A DNA stretch of 64,000 bases from Alisma plantago-aquatica (lineage: Eukaryota > Streptophyta > Magnoliopsida > Alismatales > Alismataceae), in contig OY856412.1 of NCBI GenBank assembly GCA_963693085.1, positions 1,059,356,244-1,059,420,243 of the forward strand. The letters run 5' to 3'. Each line of letters starts with the position of its first letter. Positions within the stretch are counted from its first letter, which is position 1. A program made the position numbers and the translations under genes. Of the stretch, positions 1-10,748 are shown piece by piece. The notes beneath the pieces were generated by a model. The model did no database searches. It was not told the DNA's origin and saw only the letters and a list, made by a program, of their open reading frames with translations.

Positions 1-461
1 TTGATACATCAATAAAATATGAAAGCACAAATCAGATTAGTAATTTATAACCACATGTCTAATTGTCTATAGGTATATAACTAATGTAATAAAACAGCCT
101 TAGCTAACAATAATCAATAATGAAATTCAAGATCATTTCTTGAATATCTAATTGTCTATATGTATATAACTAATGTTAGTTTTAATTGTCTATAGGTATA
201 TAACTAATGTTAGTTTTAATTAAAAATATATTTAAAATAGGATTCCATTTTGTGCTTTAATTAAATTCAACCAATTAATGGGCCTTTAATTGGGTTGACG
301 CATTGGGCCAACGCCTTGGCGGCTCGCCTAGCCCGCCTTGGGACCCACCTTGGCTGCCTAGCCCGCCTGGACGCCTAGATTTGTAGTGGATTCTTGGGCG
401 CCTGAAATTTCAGGGCCAATGGCCCGCCCGGCCCGCCTAGGCGCCCGCCCTGACAACACTG
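1..461. mobile_element. Right end of a hAT-like non-autonomous DNA element (partial)
   Basis: The stretch ends in TGACAACACTG at 451-461, the mirror of the CAGTGTTGTCA-type terminus common in plant hAT elements. It is preceded by dense GCCCGCC/GCCTAGGCG repeats at about 300-450, like the subterminal repeats that hAT transposases bind. The same style of terminus and subterminal repeats occurs in the two bounded hAT-like elements at 56054-56934 and 60736-61369. The left end would lie before the window, so no target-site duplication can be checked and the left limit is arbitrary. No transposase reading frame is visible. Confidence 0.4.
60..218. repeat. Three copies of a ~30-bp AT-rich repeat
   Basis: The unit TAATTGTCTATAGGTATATA followed by ACTAATGT occurs near 60, 149 and 183. 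The last two copies are adjacent and share a TTAGTTTTAAT tail. No function is apparent. It may be internal sequence of the hAT-like element that ends at 461. Confidence 0.6.
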
Positions 462-605
462 CCTAGAACATCCCCCGACCCAACCTTGATGCTCTGGAAA
501 CCTGCTTCGTCCACCATGGGTGAGCCACCCACAAAAGCCACTGGAAATGCCACATTCTTCTCCTCTATCCTCGACCTTGCTTCTACTCTTCATGTATATA
601 CATAA

Positions 606-655
606 ATATATATATATATGTGTGTGTGTGTGTGTTTAGAGAGAGAGAGAGAGAT
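606..655. repeat. Compound microsatellite (TA)n(TG)n(GA)n
   Basis: Consecutive runs of TA, TG and GA dinucleotides are read directly. The tract is likely length-polymorphic. Nothing else is recognised between 461 and the element starting at 755. Confidence 0.9.
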
Positions 656-1115
656 AGTCAGGCTAGGATACACTCGAGTGTATAAATCACACGATACACT
701 GAAGTGGTGTTTACATATCAAGACTGTTTCTTTTGTAAATATAAATCATTGATCTGTTGACTCAAGGTCAATTAGGTCAATGTTGAATCACGTCTAAATT
801 GACTAAACCCGTGTTTTCATGATGACTAACCATTCCACATATTGGTGTCTAATGTCTCTACTTGAGTGATTTCAGATTAGGTATAGACACACTCCAAATG
901 CCCTAACTTGCGCATATCAAATTGGAGAAAAGACAAGTCAAAGTCAATACAAGTGGACGTTTTTGTAATATGATGTATATCCATTAGAATCATGTTGTAA
1001 ATCACTTGTAATGATTGTATGACTTGTAATTAAGCTTAGAAAAATATCAGGAGCACTTAGATCGAATATTAGAGCACTTTAGATGCATCTTTGAAAATTG
1101 ATTACAGGCACTTTG

Positions 1116-1342
1116 TCGGTCGAGTTTCCTAGCCTGAAACTCGACCGATCATCCTTGATCAATTTTCTGGAGATTGCATCGGTCGAGTTGTGTTTACACA
1201 GAACTCGACCGATGGAGTAATTGACCAAATCGATTTTCATTGGTCGGTCGAGTTTCCTCAGGACAAACTCGACCGATGGTCTGAATATCGGCTTTGTCGT
1301 TTACTCTATCGGTCGAGTTACACTTATAGAAACTCGACCGAT
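1116..1342. repeat. Four tandem TCGGTCGAG/CTCGACCGA stem-loops in U3
   Basis: Stems are 1116-1128/1136-1148 (13 bp, TCGGTCGAGTTTC with its exact complement), 1178-1189/1202-1213, 1244-1255/1265-1276 and 1308-1319/1331-1342. Loops are 7 to 12 nt. The loop and spacer sequences differ while the stems are kept. The array is repeated in the 3' LTR (6577-6803) and the solo LTR (12089-12315), where a few stem bases have mutated. Confidence 0.95.
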
Positions 1343-1478
1343 TGCACTGTACGGAAAAGTGCAGAAAAGTATTTCTAGCCGTTGTGGAGTTGCAACAAGT
1401 GAAAATAGATCTGTTGCAAGCCACAAAACGGCTAGTTTTCGTTCACAAGTGTTCCCAAAGGCTAAGAGGCATCCCCAG

Positions 1479-1489
1479 CTATAAATAGG
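1479..1489 (+). promoter_or_regulatory. LTR TATA box
   Basis: CTATAAATAGG lies 137 bp downstream of the last U3 hairpin and is conserved in all three LTRs of this family in the window. It is the expected core promoter for the element's genomic transcript, placing the U3/R border shortly downstream. Confidence 0.75.
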
Positions 1490-1739
1490 ACCCCTTGGGC
1501 TTCATTCCAAGGTTGAGCATTCATTGCAAACTCTATGTGAGGTTCCTATTCTATAGTTGAGTGCTTCCTACAGCCTCCTCTCTCTCTCTAAGCTTAATCA
1601 CTTGCTACATCCATTAGAGTGAGTAGGAGATTTGTAAGAGAGCTAGTTCTATATGTATATCTTGTGAGGCTCTCACTTCCACCACCTCCCCATCTCTCAT
1701 TTGCAATTATGAAGATGAAGGTTCTCTCTCTTGTCCAAG

Positions 1740-2045
1740 AGAGGTGAAGAAGAACAAGGGAAGGAGTCCCTTGGTGAAGATCAAGGCTGAAGACTTAGAG
1801 CTAGAGTGGGTATGCCCTTAGTGAAGGCAGAAGACTCCTTGCTCAAGTAGGTAAGTCCTTGGTGGAAGCTTCTCCGAGTGAAGGTGAAGTCAAAAGCTGA
1901 AGATCCAAGAAGAGTGGGTAATTCCTACAAGGCTGAAGACTTGTGCTAGAGTGGGTAAGTCCTTGGAAAAGGCTGAAGACTCTTGCAAAGTGGGTAAGTC
2001 CTTGGTAAGGTTGAAGACTCTTTGTATTGGATAGGTAAGTCTTTT
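1740..2045 (+). repeat. Imperfect tandem repeats with GTAAGT motifs in R/U5
   Basis: About six degenerate 40-50-bp units share a GAAGACT...GTGGGTAAGTCCTTGG core. Perfect GTAAGT hexamers, most preceded by GG or AG, occur at 1851, 1955, 1994 and 2035. They match a plant 5' splice-donor consensus. The same block is present in the other LTRs of the family with base changes. Whether any donor is used cannot be told from sequence. Confidence 0.7.
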
Positions 2046-2367
2046 GTTTGGTCATGCATTGTATGTCTTATGAATGAATATAAGAGTGTAATAGTTTGGA
2101 AGTCCTAGAGGTTGACCTCTCTAGGCAACTGGACTGACACACTTCTAGTTTGAAGTGTGGAACCACTCTAAATAGCTTATCTAATTGGTGCATGTTCAAT
2201 CTCTCTCTCTCCCTTGCTATGTATGTTTTAGTTGTACTCAAATTACCTATTTAGCAACCTTATCTTGTCATATATCTTGAAGGTTTAATGAGTTTTGATT
2301 AAGTGCTTTCAGCTCTATTCACCCCCCCCCTCTAGAGCATCTAATCACCCATCTAGGATCCAACAAT

Positions 2368-2379
2368 TGGTATCAGAGC
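2368..2379 (+). other. Primer-binding site, tRNA-iMet type
   Basis: TGGTATCAGAGC follows the 5' LTR after two bases. It matches the usual plant copia primer site complementary to the 3' end of initiator tRNA-Met. Confidence 0.9.
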
Positions 2380-2416
2380 GGGTCTTCTCCAAGCATACTT
2401 CAACAAGTAGGAGAAG

Positions 2417-4291
2417 ATGGGTGACTACCTAGGAGGGAGATTCTCTACCAGCCTTCCAATCTTTGATGGGAGCAATTTCTTCTATTGGAGAAGAAGGCTT
2501 CAATTCTACATCCAAGGACCAAGTCTTGAGATGTGGCAAATGGTGAATAGCCCATACATGCTATAAAATACAAAGATTGAAGAATGGGATGAAGCTGCCT
2601 TGATGAAAGCAACCTTTAATGCTAGAGCCATGCATATCCTATATGTCTCTATGACCCCCACCGAGTTCAACCGGATTTCTTCTTGTGAGACGGCCTATGA
2701 GGTATGGAGAAAGCTTTGCATCACTTATGAAGGGACAGATCAAGTGAAGGAAAGCAAAGTCTACATGCTCAAAGGGTTGCTTGAGAACTTCAAGATGGGA
2801 AATGAGGAGAGTATAGCCAACATGTACTCAAGGCTCAACACTATTGTGAATGGTCTTGTTGTTCTAGGACATCCTATGTCTAGCGGAGAGATCAACTCAA
2901 AGATCCTTAGAACTCTCCCTAAGAGATGGGAACCCAAGGTGACTTCTATTGAAGAAGCAAGGTCTCTTAAGGATATTCCTATTGAAGAGCTCATTAGAAA
3001 TCTACAAGCACATGAAGCCACACTTGACAAGAGGGAGGAAGTAGAAAGACAAGAGAAGAAAGAGCTAAAGAGAATGAAGAAGGCTGAAATGAAGGCTCAA
3101 ATTAAAGATATCATGGAACAAGTCTCTCCATCCTCTCAAGCTAAAGAAGATGCCATGTACTCCAAGGGTAAATTCTACAAAGGCAAGTCATCCTCCATCT
3201 GGTGCTTCACATTTAGAAAGAAGGGTCACTACAAGGAAGATTGCCTACAAGGCAAAAAGACTCATCTTCACAAGAAGGAGAAATGGCACTCAAGCTCAAG
3301 TGACTCCTCCAACTCAAGCTCAAGTGAAGATTCATGTGAAGGATCAAGCTCAAGCTCTAGTGATGAAGGAGAATGCCATTTTGCTCTTATAGCATCAATA
3401 AGTGAAGACTCAAGTGAGGTAAATCTAAACTCTTTAGATAAAGAATCTTTGATTGCTATTATTCATGATATTTGTGCCTCTCTTAAGTTTTCTAAAAGGA
3501 AAAAGAAAAAGCTTGCTAAAATTGTTGATAATTTGCATGTAGAACTAGATGATCTTGAACATGCTAATTCTTGCTTGCTTGATGATAAAAATGATTGTCT
3601 TAGCCAAGTAGACTCTCTTAAACTTGAAAATACTAGTTTGCTTGATAAGATTAGATATCTAGAAGTTCAACCTCTCATGCCTAGTTCTAATGAAGAGCAT
3701 ACTTTAACTGTTGATTCTCTCATGCATGATATTGATGTTCTTAAATCTAAAAACAAGGACAAAGATTTTGTTTTGCAAGAATTAGAAATAGAAAATGCCT
3801 CCTTGCTTGCTAAAATCAATGGGCATGAATCTTGTTCTAGTTCTACTAATAGAGAGACTGATGTTGCTGCTCTTCATATTAATAGAGATTCTTATTTAAC
3901 TAAAGCTCTTTGCATAGAAAATGATCTTTTACATACTAGAGATAATATCAATAATTTGTCTTCTACTGTTGCTTCTCTTAAGCATGATAATGAAAGTTTG
4001 AGATCTTCTTTATAAAGATTCTTAGTTGGTAAAAAGAATCTTAATGATATCCTACACCATACTTCTAAACAAATTGGTAGACATAGTTTAGGATATGATA
4101 GTAGTCAAGGGAACAACAAAGATAAAGGACCTCCAATATTCCATGGAGAATCCTCTAGTTCCAAGACTATGGGCACATGCAACTATTGCAATGATTTTGG
4201 TCATTATTCTACTTGTTGTCCTTTTACGAAAGCACCCAAGAGCAATAGGATTTGGGTTTCTAAACTAACTCCTCCGGACCCAAAAATATGA
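2417..4291 (+). pseudogene. gag: SIRE-like copia gag, two nonsense breaks, no pol attached
   Basis: The nucleocapsid-type protein would package element RNA in virus-like particles. An ATG at 2417 opens 49 codons resembling the copia gag N-terminus (FDGSNFFYWRRRLQFY), then an in-frame TAA at 2564. The same frame stays open to a TAA at 4013 and, beyond that, to a TGA at 4289. The middle has the UBN2-type gag block (VKESKVYMLKG, FKMGNEESIANM, KILRTLPKRWEPKV), a Ser-rich acidic tract near 3290-3390 and a leucine-rich, coiled-coil-like stretch at 3400-4010. Two CCHC knuckles are visible. The first (3203-3244) has Phe in place of the second Cys; the second (4178-4219) is complete but lies after the second stop. 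Where an autonomous relative would continue into protease, this one ends. Confidence 0.85.
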
Positions 4292-6201
4292 TTGGGGACC
4301 ATTTCATCTTTCTTCTTGTAGGTACTTGCAAATGGATTGACTTGAGCTATTGAATTGCAAATTGACCTGTCAATCCACATGAAAGAAGAAAGGTGAGATG
4401 TGTAGAGGGTGACAACAAGTGGAAAAGGAATGGTAAGCACAAAGGTAATGTTTCTTTTGTTGTTAACCAATCCTAACTTGTTTTTGTCAAGTTAGTGTGC
4501 ACTATATATATGGTTTTTGAGTCAAAAGTGGTATTTTGTGATTCTCTTAACACTCTTGCTCAAAAACTATTTATAATGCTTCTATAGTGCATTACTAACT
4601 TACTCAGACATGTTTGGATATGGCTTGTATTTTTAGCATGCCTTTAAATATGTTTTTATGAAATACATATGCTTTCTGACAACTGCTCTGTCGGTCGAGT
4701 TTTTCCTGCTTGAAACTCGACCGATAGGCACCAATGGGTGTTGCCAACAGCTGTCATCGGTCGAGTTGTCAATGCACAGAACTCGACCGATAACACTATG
4801 CACAGAATATACATTTGTCTTATTGAGTGAGAATTTCCATCTCAACTAGATTTTCTCAACCAATAGCCTTATTCTTTGGCACTCCTTTGGTACCTTTATA
4901 TATGCATATTGACATGTTCTAAATTACCTATCTTGCTTACAACTCTATCTCTCTAATTGCTCTAAATTGGTATATATATATATATCTTGCAATTGCTTGC
5001 TTTGAGTTGTTTTGCAGGTTTTGATGATGATCTCTTTGGATCTCTTGGTTGTCTTAAATTGCTTTTGTTGTACTCTAACTTGCTACATCTATCTAGGTGT
5101 ATATCTTGTTTTGATACAACCTTGAGGTTCTTAGGGGTAATCATCTTTTGGTAAGGATGCATATCTAGTAAGGTATATTCTTTCATGCTTCTAAAATTGC
5201 ATATCTATTTGTTTGGATATATCTCTACATCTACTCATAGCTTGCTTTATCTTGTGTATCTTTTGGTATCTCTTGCTATGATCAAGATCCTACTAGTAGT
5301 CCTAACTTGTGATATCATCTACTAGTAGTTCATATACATGTAGTTCTAACCCTGTTTATAATTGGCATCTTTGCTCATCTATATGCTATGCTTGTATCTT
5401 GTCTCATACATGCTCAAGATTGTTCCTTGAATTGCATATCTACTATCTTGAGTTGCTTGCATAGCATTGTGATGCAGGGTACATCGATCTACATTATATG
5501 TAGAAATTGGAGTATTTATGGATTTTTATGCAGATTTTGCTCCAGTTTCAGTTTTTGGTGCAAGACTAGTATTTTTCATGCAGAAACAACCTTCTAAGCA
5601 AGACTCATTGCTTTGCCATGAGCTCCGATGGTTTTTGGTTAAATTTCATCATCTTGAGGGTCAAAATTGCGATTTATTATTTTTCTGCAGCACTTCATCT
5701 TGCATTTTGGGTTGTTCAAGTATATGCTTTAACTTGCTTTTCTTTCTATGCTTGGACAAGACTCTATCTGTGCTCTTCTACTCTCCTTATATATATTTGT
5801 ATTATCTACTTTCTCTTTAACAATTGATGTTTCTTATTTCTTTATAACCCCACTTTTTGAAATGACAAAGGGGGAGAAAGGTATGTGTCTTCTTTTAAAA
5901 AGAGGAAAAAAGCATGTCTTACATGAAGAAGAGAAGTATGTTCATGTAAAGGGAGAAGGTAAAGGGGAGAAGACATATATGTGTAGAACATATATGAGTA
6001 GAACACATAGTATTCTATAAATGTTATAAAAGCTAACTATGCAGGAGAAATAGCATCAATTGAGGGGGAGTATGAAAACTCCATGCGCATTAATTGAGGG
6101 GGAGCATATGAGCTTAGTCTTATTGAAACCCCTAGGTTTCTCCAAAGGTATGATTTTACTTAAAAGCTTTCAATACATTTATGGAATGGTTTGTCATCTT
6201 C
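4292..6201. other. Non-coding internal region of the SIRE-like element
   Basis: No convincing protein is encoded. It holds two LTR-type hairpins and a TATA-like box (4691-4904), pyrimidine-rich AT sequence, and repeated polypurine motifs near its end at 5867-5880, 6061-6070 and 6096-6104. Such extra purine tracts before the 3' LTR are known from SIRE elements. By position it corresponds to the pol to env-like region of an autonomous relative, with the genes lost. Confidence 0.6.
4691..4904 (+). promoter_or_regulatory. Internal copy of the LTR hairpin pair followed by a TATA-like box
   Basis: Stems at 4691-4702/4713-4724 and 4756-4767/4780-4791 repeat the LTR stem sequence, including its TTT/AAA extension. 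About 105 bp further on lies TTATATATG (4895-4904). This resembles the hairpin-then-TATA order of U3, which suggests a remnant internal promoter. The downstream gene is missing, so this is inference. Confidence 0.5.
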
Positions 6202-6214
6202 AAAAAGTGGGAGA
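6202..6214 (+). other. Polypurine tract
   Basis: The purine-rich run AAAAAGTGGGAGA, with one T, lies immediately before the 3' LTR and would prime plus-strand synthesis. The equivalent in the minus-strand SIRE-like element (26139-26155) is an uninterrupted purine run. Confidence 0.75.
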
Positions 6215-6215
6215 T

Positions 6216-7819
6216 TGTTGACTCAAAGTCAATTAGGTCAATGTTGACTCACGTCTAAATTGATTAAATCCGTGTTTTGATGATGACTAACCATTCCACA
6301 TATTGGTGTCTAATGTCTCTACTTGAGTGATTTCAGATTAGGTATAGACACACTCCAAATGCCCTAACTTGCGCATATCAAATTGGAGAAAAGACAAGTC
6401 AAAGTCAATACAAGTGGACGTTTTTGTAATATGATGTATATCCATTAGAATCATGTTGTAAATCACTTGTAATGATTGTATGACTTGTAATTAAGCTTAG
6501 AAAAATATCAGGAGCACTTAGATCGAATATTAGAGCACTTTAGATGCATCTTTGAAAATTGATTACAGGCACTTTGTCGGTCGAGTTTCCTAGCCTGAAA
6601 CTCGATCGATCATCCTTGATCAATTTTCTGGAGATTGCATCGGTCGAGTTGTGTTTACACAGAACTCGACCGATGGAGTAATTGACCAAATCGATTTTCA
6701 TTGGTCGGTCGAGTTTCCTCAGGACAAACTCGACCGATGGTCTGAATATCAGTTTTGTCTTTTACTCTATCGGTCGAGTTACACTTATAGAAACTCGACC
6801 GATTGCACTGTACGGAAAAGTGCAGAAAAGTGTTTCTAGCCGTTGTAGAGTTGCAACAAGTGAAAATAGATCTGTTGCAAGCCATAAAACGGATAGTTTT
6901 CGTTCACAAGTGTTCCCAAAGGCTAAGAGGCATCCCCAGCTATAAATAGGACCCCTTGGGCTTCATTCCAAGGTTGAGCATTCATTGCAAACTCTATGTG
7001 AGGTTCCTATTCTATAGTTGAGTGCTTCCTACAGCCTCCTCTCTCTCTCTAAGCTTAATCATTTGCTACATCCATTAGAGTGAGTAGGAGATTTATAAGA
7101 GAGCTAGTTCTATATGTATATCTTATGAGGCTCTCACTTTCACCACCTCCCCATCTCTCATTTGCAATCATGAAGATGAAGGTTCTCTCTCTTGTCTAAG
7201 AGAGGTGAAGAAGGACAAGGGAAGGAGTCCCTTGGTGAAGATCAAGGCTGAAGACTTGGAGCTAGAGTGGGTAAGCCCTAGGTGAAGGCAGAAGACTCCT
7301 TGCTCAAGTAGGTAAGTCCTTGGTGGAAGCTTCTCCGAGTGAAGGTGAAGTCAAAAGTTGAAGATCCAAGAAGAGTGGGTAATTCCTACAAGGCTGAAAA
7401 CTTGTGCTAGAGTGGGTAAGCCCTTGGAAAAGGTTGAAGACTCTTGCAAAGTGGGTAAGTCCTTGGTAAGGTTGAAGAGTTTGTATTGGATAGGTAACTC
7501 TTTTGTTTGGTCATGCATTGTATGTCTTATGAATGAATATAAGAGTGCAATAGTTTGAAAGTCCTAGAGGTTGACCTCTCTAGGCAAGTGGACTGACACA
7601 CTTCTAGTTTGAAGTGTGGAACCACTCTAAATAGCTTGTCTAATTGGTACATATTCAATCTCTCTCTCCCTTGCTATGTATGTTTTAGTTGCACTCAAAT
7701 TACTTATTTAGCAACTTTATCTTGTCATATAGCTTGAAGGTTTAATGAGTTTTGTTTAAGTGCTTTCAGCTCTATTCACCCCCCTCTAGAGCATCTAATC
7801 ATCCATCTAGGATCCAACA
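6216..7819 (+). repeat. 3' LTR (1.60 kb)
   Basis: This is the partner of the 5' LTR, starting TGTTGACTC and ending GGATCCAACA, directly followed by the TGATC duplication. It carries the four-hairpin array (6577-6803), the TATA box and the GTAAGT repeats, with scattered substitutions and small indels relative to the 5' LTR, so the insertion is not very recent. Confidence 0.92.
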
Positions 7820-7824
7820 TGATC

Positions 7825-8875
7825 TTCATTGCCATATTAAATTAGGCTACGTATAAATTTTAAGCCTATTTAGATAAGTGTAAGTCAAACATCTGAGGGT
7901 AACAAAACTGACGCACTAAACTAATTTGAAATACATCATTTTTATAGTGTTTATAACATGACCTATAAACGTCCAAATGGACTCAAATTTTATATATGAG
8001 ATATTGACACAATGTTTAGGAAGATCAACGAATTAGATTCTTAAAAAAAATTGTATCATGAAAAACTACTTGAGTATATTCTTTGGTGACATTTTTATTA
8101 CAATCTTGTAAAGGCCATTATAGTAACTCTTCTTATTCATAGAATATGACCTTTTCAACTTGGAAATGGGAAAGGTTGGCGTTGTTGTCTTTGTCCGTGG
8201 AAACTGAAAGATGCACTACGGAAACAATCTTGTGTCATTTTTTATGTTTTTTATTGTTACACTCAAATATGAAAGCTTTCCATGTTTATAAAAATGACAG
8301 CTTACGAACACATTTTTTGTGATCTGGCTTAAATTATGTACTCATTTTGAATGACATGAAGTCAGCAGTATATCTTTTTTAAAACACTATAAAAAACGGG
8401 TACGCATGAACATATTGCATATGTTTGTATATACTCTTTAACGAAAAATATGATTCATAAAACCACATTTCCAATGGGAAGTGCCAAATTTGTCAATACT
8501 CCTTCCCATCCTATAGCATTTCACAATCATTTCATATTCAAGAACAGCTATAAAATTGCACAAAAGTTTTTTCAAGATCATCTATAAAACTGCACGAAAG
8601 AGAGTGTATTAAAAAATGATAACGTGTCAACAACTCAAACATACTTAATTACGTATCGATGCTACTACAGATGGCGTTCATTTATTAAAAATATGAGACT
8701 TTTTGTGACTTTAAATACGTGTTAGAGATCACGGCCTACATAGAACAGATGAAAGTAATAAATATAGGACCTCGGTTGCTACAAGACCAGGTCATGATAT
8801 TGTCGTGGCCAATCCATGCTGACACCATTTTTATAGAAATTAAGCCAGGAAATTGTCTATCGACTGTATATTACT
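7825..8875. other. Intergenic DNA, nothing recognised
   Basis: AT-rich sequence with no long reading frame, terminal repeats or RNA gene that I can recognise. Confidence 0.5.
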
Positions 8876-9380
8876 GAAACCATGCGAATCCCCTGATCGC
8901 AAGCCCTACAACAAAGGCAGATCCTTATACAGAAAAGCATATACCAAAGAACAAGCATCCAACCTGACAGCATGTCATAGCTGTGGAGCCAAACGCCATT
9001 TAAGCACTGCAACAAGAAAAAGAATGCACAATAAACAACCTAGATATATCCTATTTAATGGACAATGTATTTAATTTGGTTACAAAAGGTGAAGCAAGCT
9101 GAAAATTGCTCCGTAATTTATTTATTTTTTGAAAACCCCATGAGCTTTATTAAAGATCTACGCTTGCAAGGCCTTACAATGTGATTCGGAATTGGCTCTA
9201 GGCCGTGGACAGTGCTGAGCTGACCTGATAGAGCGAGCTTAGCAACTGCATGATCCACAGAGTTATAATTGCATATAATATGCGTAAAAGAGCATACCAT
9301 GCGAATCCCCTAATCACAAGCCCAAATACAAAGGCAAATCCTTATACAGAAAAGCATATACCAAAGAACAAAAAGACCAA
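8876..9380. repeat. Diverged ~85-bp direct repeat flanking an RNase H-like fragment
   Basis: The stretch beginning CCATGCGAATCCCCTGATCG (about 8880-8965) recurs with substitutions at about 9298-9380. Both share AAGCATATACCAAAGAACAA near the end. The copies bracket the minus-strand fragment at 9118-9300. The repeats are too long and diverged for a normal target-site duplication, so a local duplication is more likely. Confidence 0.7.
9118..9300 (-). pseudogene. Possible LINE-type RNase H C-terminal remnant
   Basis: The minus-strand translation contains NYNSVDHAVAKLALSGQ, which resembles the C-terminal part of the RNase H-like domain found at the end of plant LINE polyproteins (an N-x-x-AH-x-x-AK pattern). 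An A-rich tail lies on its 3' side (minus orientation). Only about 60 codons remain. An unrelated short ORF is possible. Confidence 0.4.
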
Positions 9381-9715
9381 TATGCCTCGACCTCAAGCCC
9401 ATGTGAAGTCAGCATGATCAGTCATAATTCGCATGTCAAAGCATTCACTGATTTAGCAGACAACTACTTCCACTTGCTCGAGTTCGTGAGAAGACCTTGA
9501 TTTCAGGCAAAACAAATGGGTGATTACAGCCATAAATGACAACTCTTACAAACTACAAGTAAAAGTGATAACAACAGTTGCGTGAACATAAATGTGAACC
9601 ACAAAGACCAGGACAGCCCGAAAATAATGCATAAAGAAGGCACTTGCACTTCAAATGCGAGGCATATTTAATCTATACGGTAATCAAGAATAGAACTTGC
9701 TGAACCTTCGACCCT
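9381..9715. other. Intergenic DNA, nothing recognised
   Basis: No coding potential, terminal repeats or RNA gene recognised. Confidence 0.4.
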
Positions 9716-9722
9716 AATGTGG

Positions 9723-9908
9723 AGTGACGGAGCTACATTGACACTTGGGTGGGCACATGCCCTACCCAAGTCTTGCAAATCATGTATTACTAATGACAAG
9801 AACAACTAAGTTTTAAGGGGGAAATCCCAGCAATACCCTACTTGATATCTGTCACTATGGTACCATGTTAACGGTGCCCACCCTCTATAGCAATCCTAGC
9901 TCCGTCAC
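9723..9908. mobile_element. 186-bp MITE with 7-8-bp target-site duplication
   Basis: The left end AGTGACGGAGCTA is mirrored at the right by TAGCTCCGTCAC, and the similarity continues inward to GTGGGCAC/GTGCCCAC. AATGTGG flanks both sides (9716-9722 and 9909-9915). Terminal inverted repeats, the short duplication and no coding capacity define a MITE. The duplication length suggests hAT-type mobilisation. Confidence 0.75.
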
Positions 9909-9915
9909 AATGTGG

Positions 9916-10650
9916 TGGCATTACCTCTTTCCCAAAGTGTGAATCCAAAATATCCCAACCAAATGGTCCAGCGGCCTACAAAAGTTGACATCCAACAAGC
10001 ATCTATAGACCATGACAGGAAGCACGGACGGTACAAGTCAAAGAGTTCAACTGAGATGAAGAAAGTCACTAGTACACATCGCATGATCATGTATCCTTTT
10101 TTTTTTGGTGTCTCAAGCTTCTAAGGCGTGTATCCTTCAAAAATAATATATCAACATTTAGGCAGAATTGCCCACGTCACTCAGTTCCCCCAAGTTCTAC
10201 ACTTACGTATCTGACAACATAAGATACACAATTGAAACATGAGGCAGTTGATCGTATAATTGCATGGATAACTAGCAATGACCATGCTGTAATTTCTTAA
10301 TAATAAAATAATTGCTGGTTTTTCTCTGTAATTGGGTAAGGAGAATCTTGAAACGATGAAACGAACTGTCAGCAAAATATTGAAGATGTTCTACACTGCT
10401 ACATAGGAGAACATTTCTGCCCATGAACAGATATTGAGGCCTAATCGCCAGGCTTTCAAGAGAGTGGATTCATCAATCTGAAAGCTTCCATCAAGAGTAG
10501 GCCAAAGCAATGTGTTACCGTCTCATATATAAGCACGCCCCATGCCTATGCAAGAATTCACCATCAACATTGCCACGTACGAACTGAATAGTAACTGCTA
10601 CAATTATGCACATGCATGTGTAATTTCACTAGCTGTCGAAACAACAGCAG
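9916..10650. other. Intergenic DNA, nothing recognised
   Basis: Short frames here have no family signature. A T-run occurs near 10098. No terminal repeats or RNA genes seen. Confidence 0.4.
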
Positions 10651-10748
10651 CTGGCATTTAGTTCAACTGTCATCTGTAAGAGTACAAACATTGTTCATAA
10701 ACCCCCACAATTCCACTTTTCTTCAGGAACCTTGTATAACGTAAATAT

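Larger units (their letters stand above)
755..2365 (+). repeat. 5' LTR (1.61 kb)
   Basis: It begins TGTTGACTC and ends GGATCCAACA. It pairs with the 3' LTR at 6216-7819 and with a solo copy at 11729-13331. Reading order: four CG-rich hairpins at 1116-1342 (U3), TATA box near 1479-1489, a tandem-repeat block at 1740-2045, then the conserved SIRE-like 3' end with the pyrimidine run and GGATCCAACA. Confidence 0.92.
755..7819 (+). mobile_element. Non-autonomous SIRE/Maximus-like Ty1-copia element, complete with TSD
   Basis: Two long direct repeats (755-2365 and 6216-7819) start TGTTGACTC and end GGATCCAACA. They are flanked by an identical 5-bp target-site duplication, TGATC, at 750-754 and 7820-7824. 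A primer site follows the first LTR and a purine-rich tract precedes the second. The internal region is only about 3.85 kb. It encodes a gag-like protein with two zinc knuckles and then non-coding sequence; no protease, integrase, reverse transcriptase or RNase H is visible. Long LTRs, gag type and several polypurine tracts near the 3' LTR fit the SIRE/Maximus lineage. It would need pol supplied in trans by a relative. Confidence 0.9.

Noticed and set aside
1116..1342. CRISPR array or attachment-site cluster
   Set aside because: Repeats are inverted pairs in eukaryotic LTR U3 sequence with irregular spacing and no spacers of constant length.
5388..6020. Overlapping frames of 69-100 codons
   Set aside because: Cys/Phe/Leu-rich AT-DNA translations within the non-coding interior of the SIRE-like element; no conserved motif.
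9300..10700. Host gene exons
   Set aside because: No frame with a protein family signature and no exon-intron pattern I could support.
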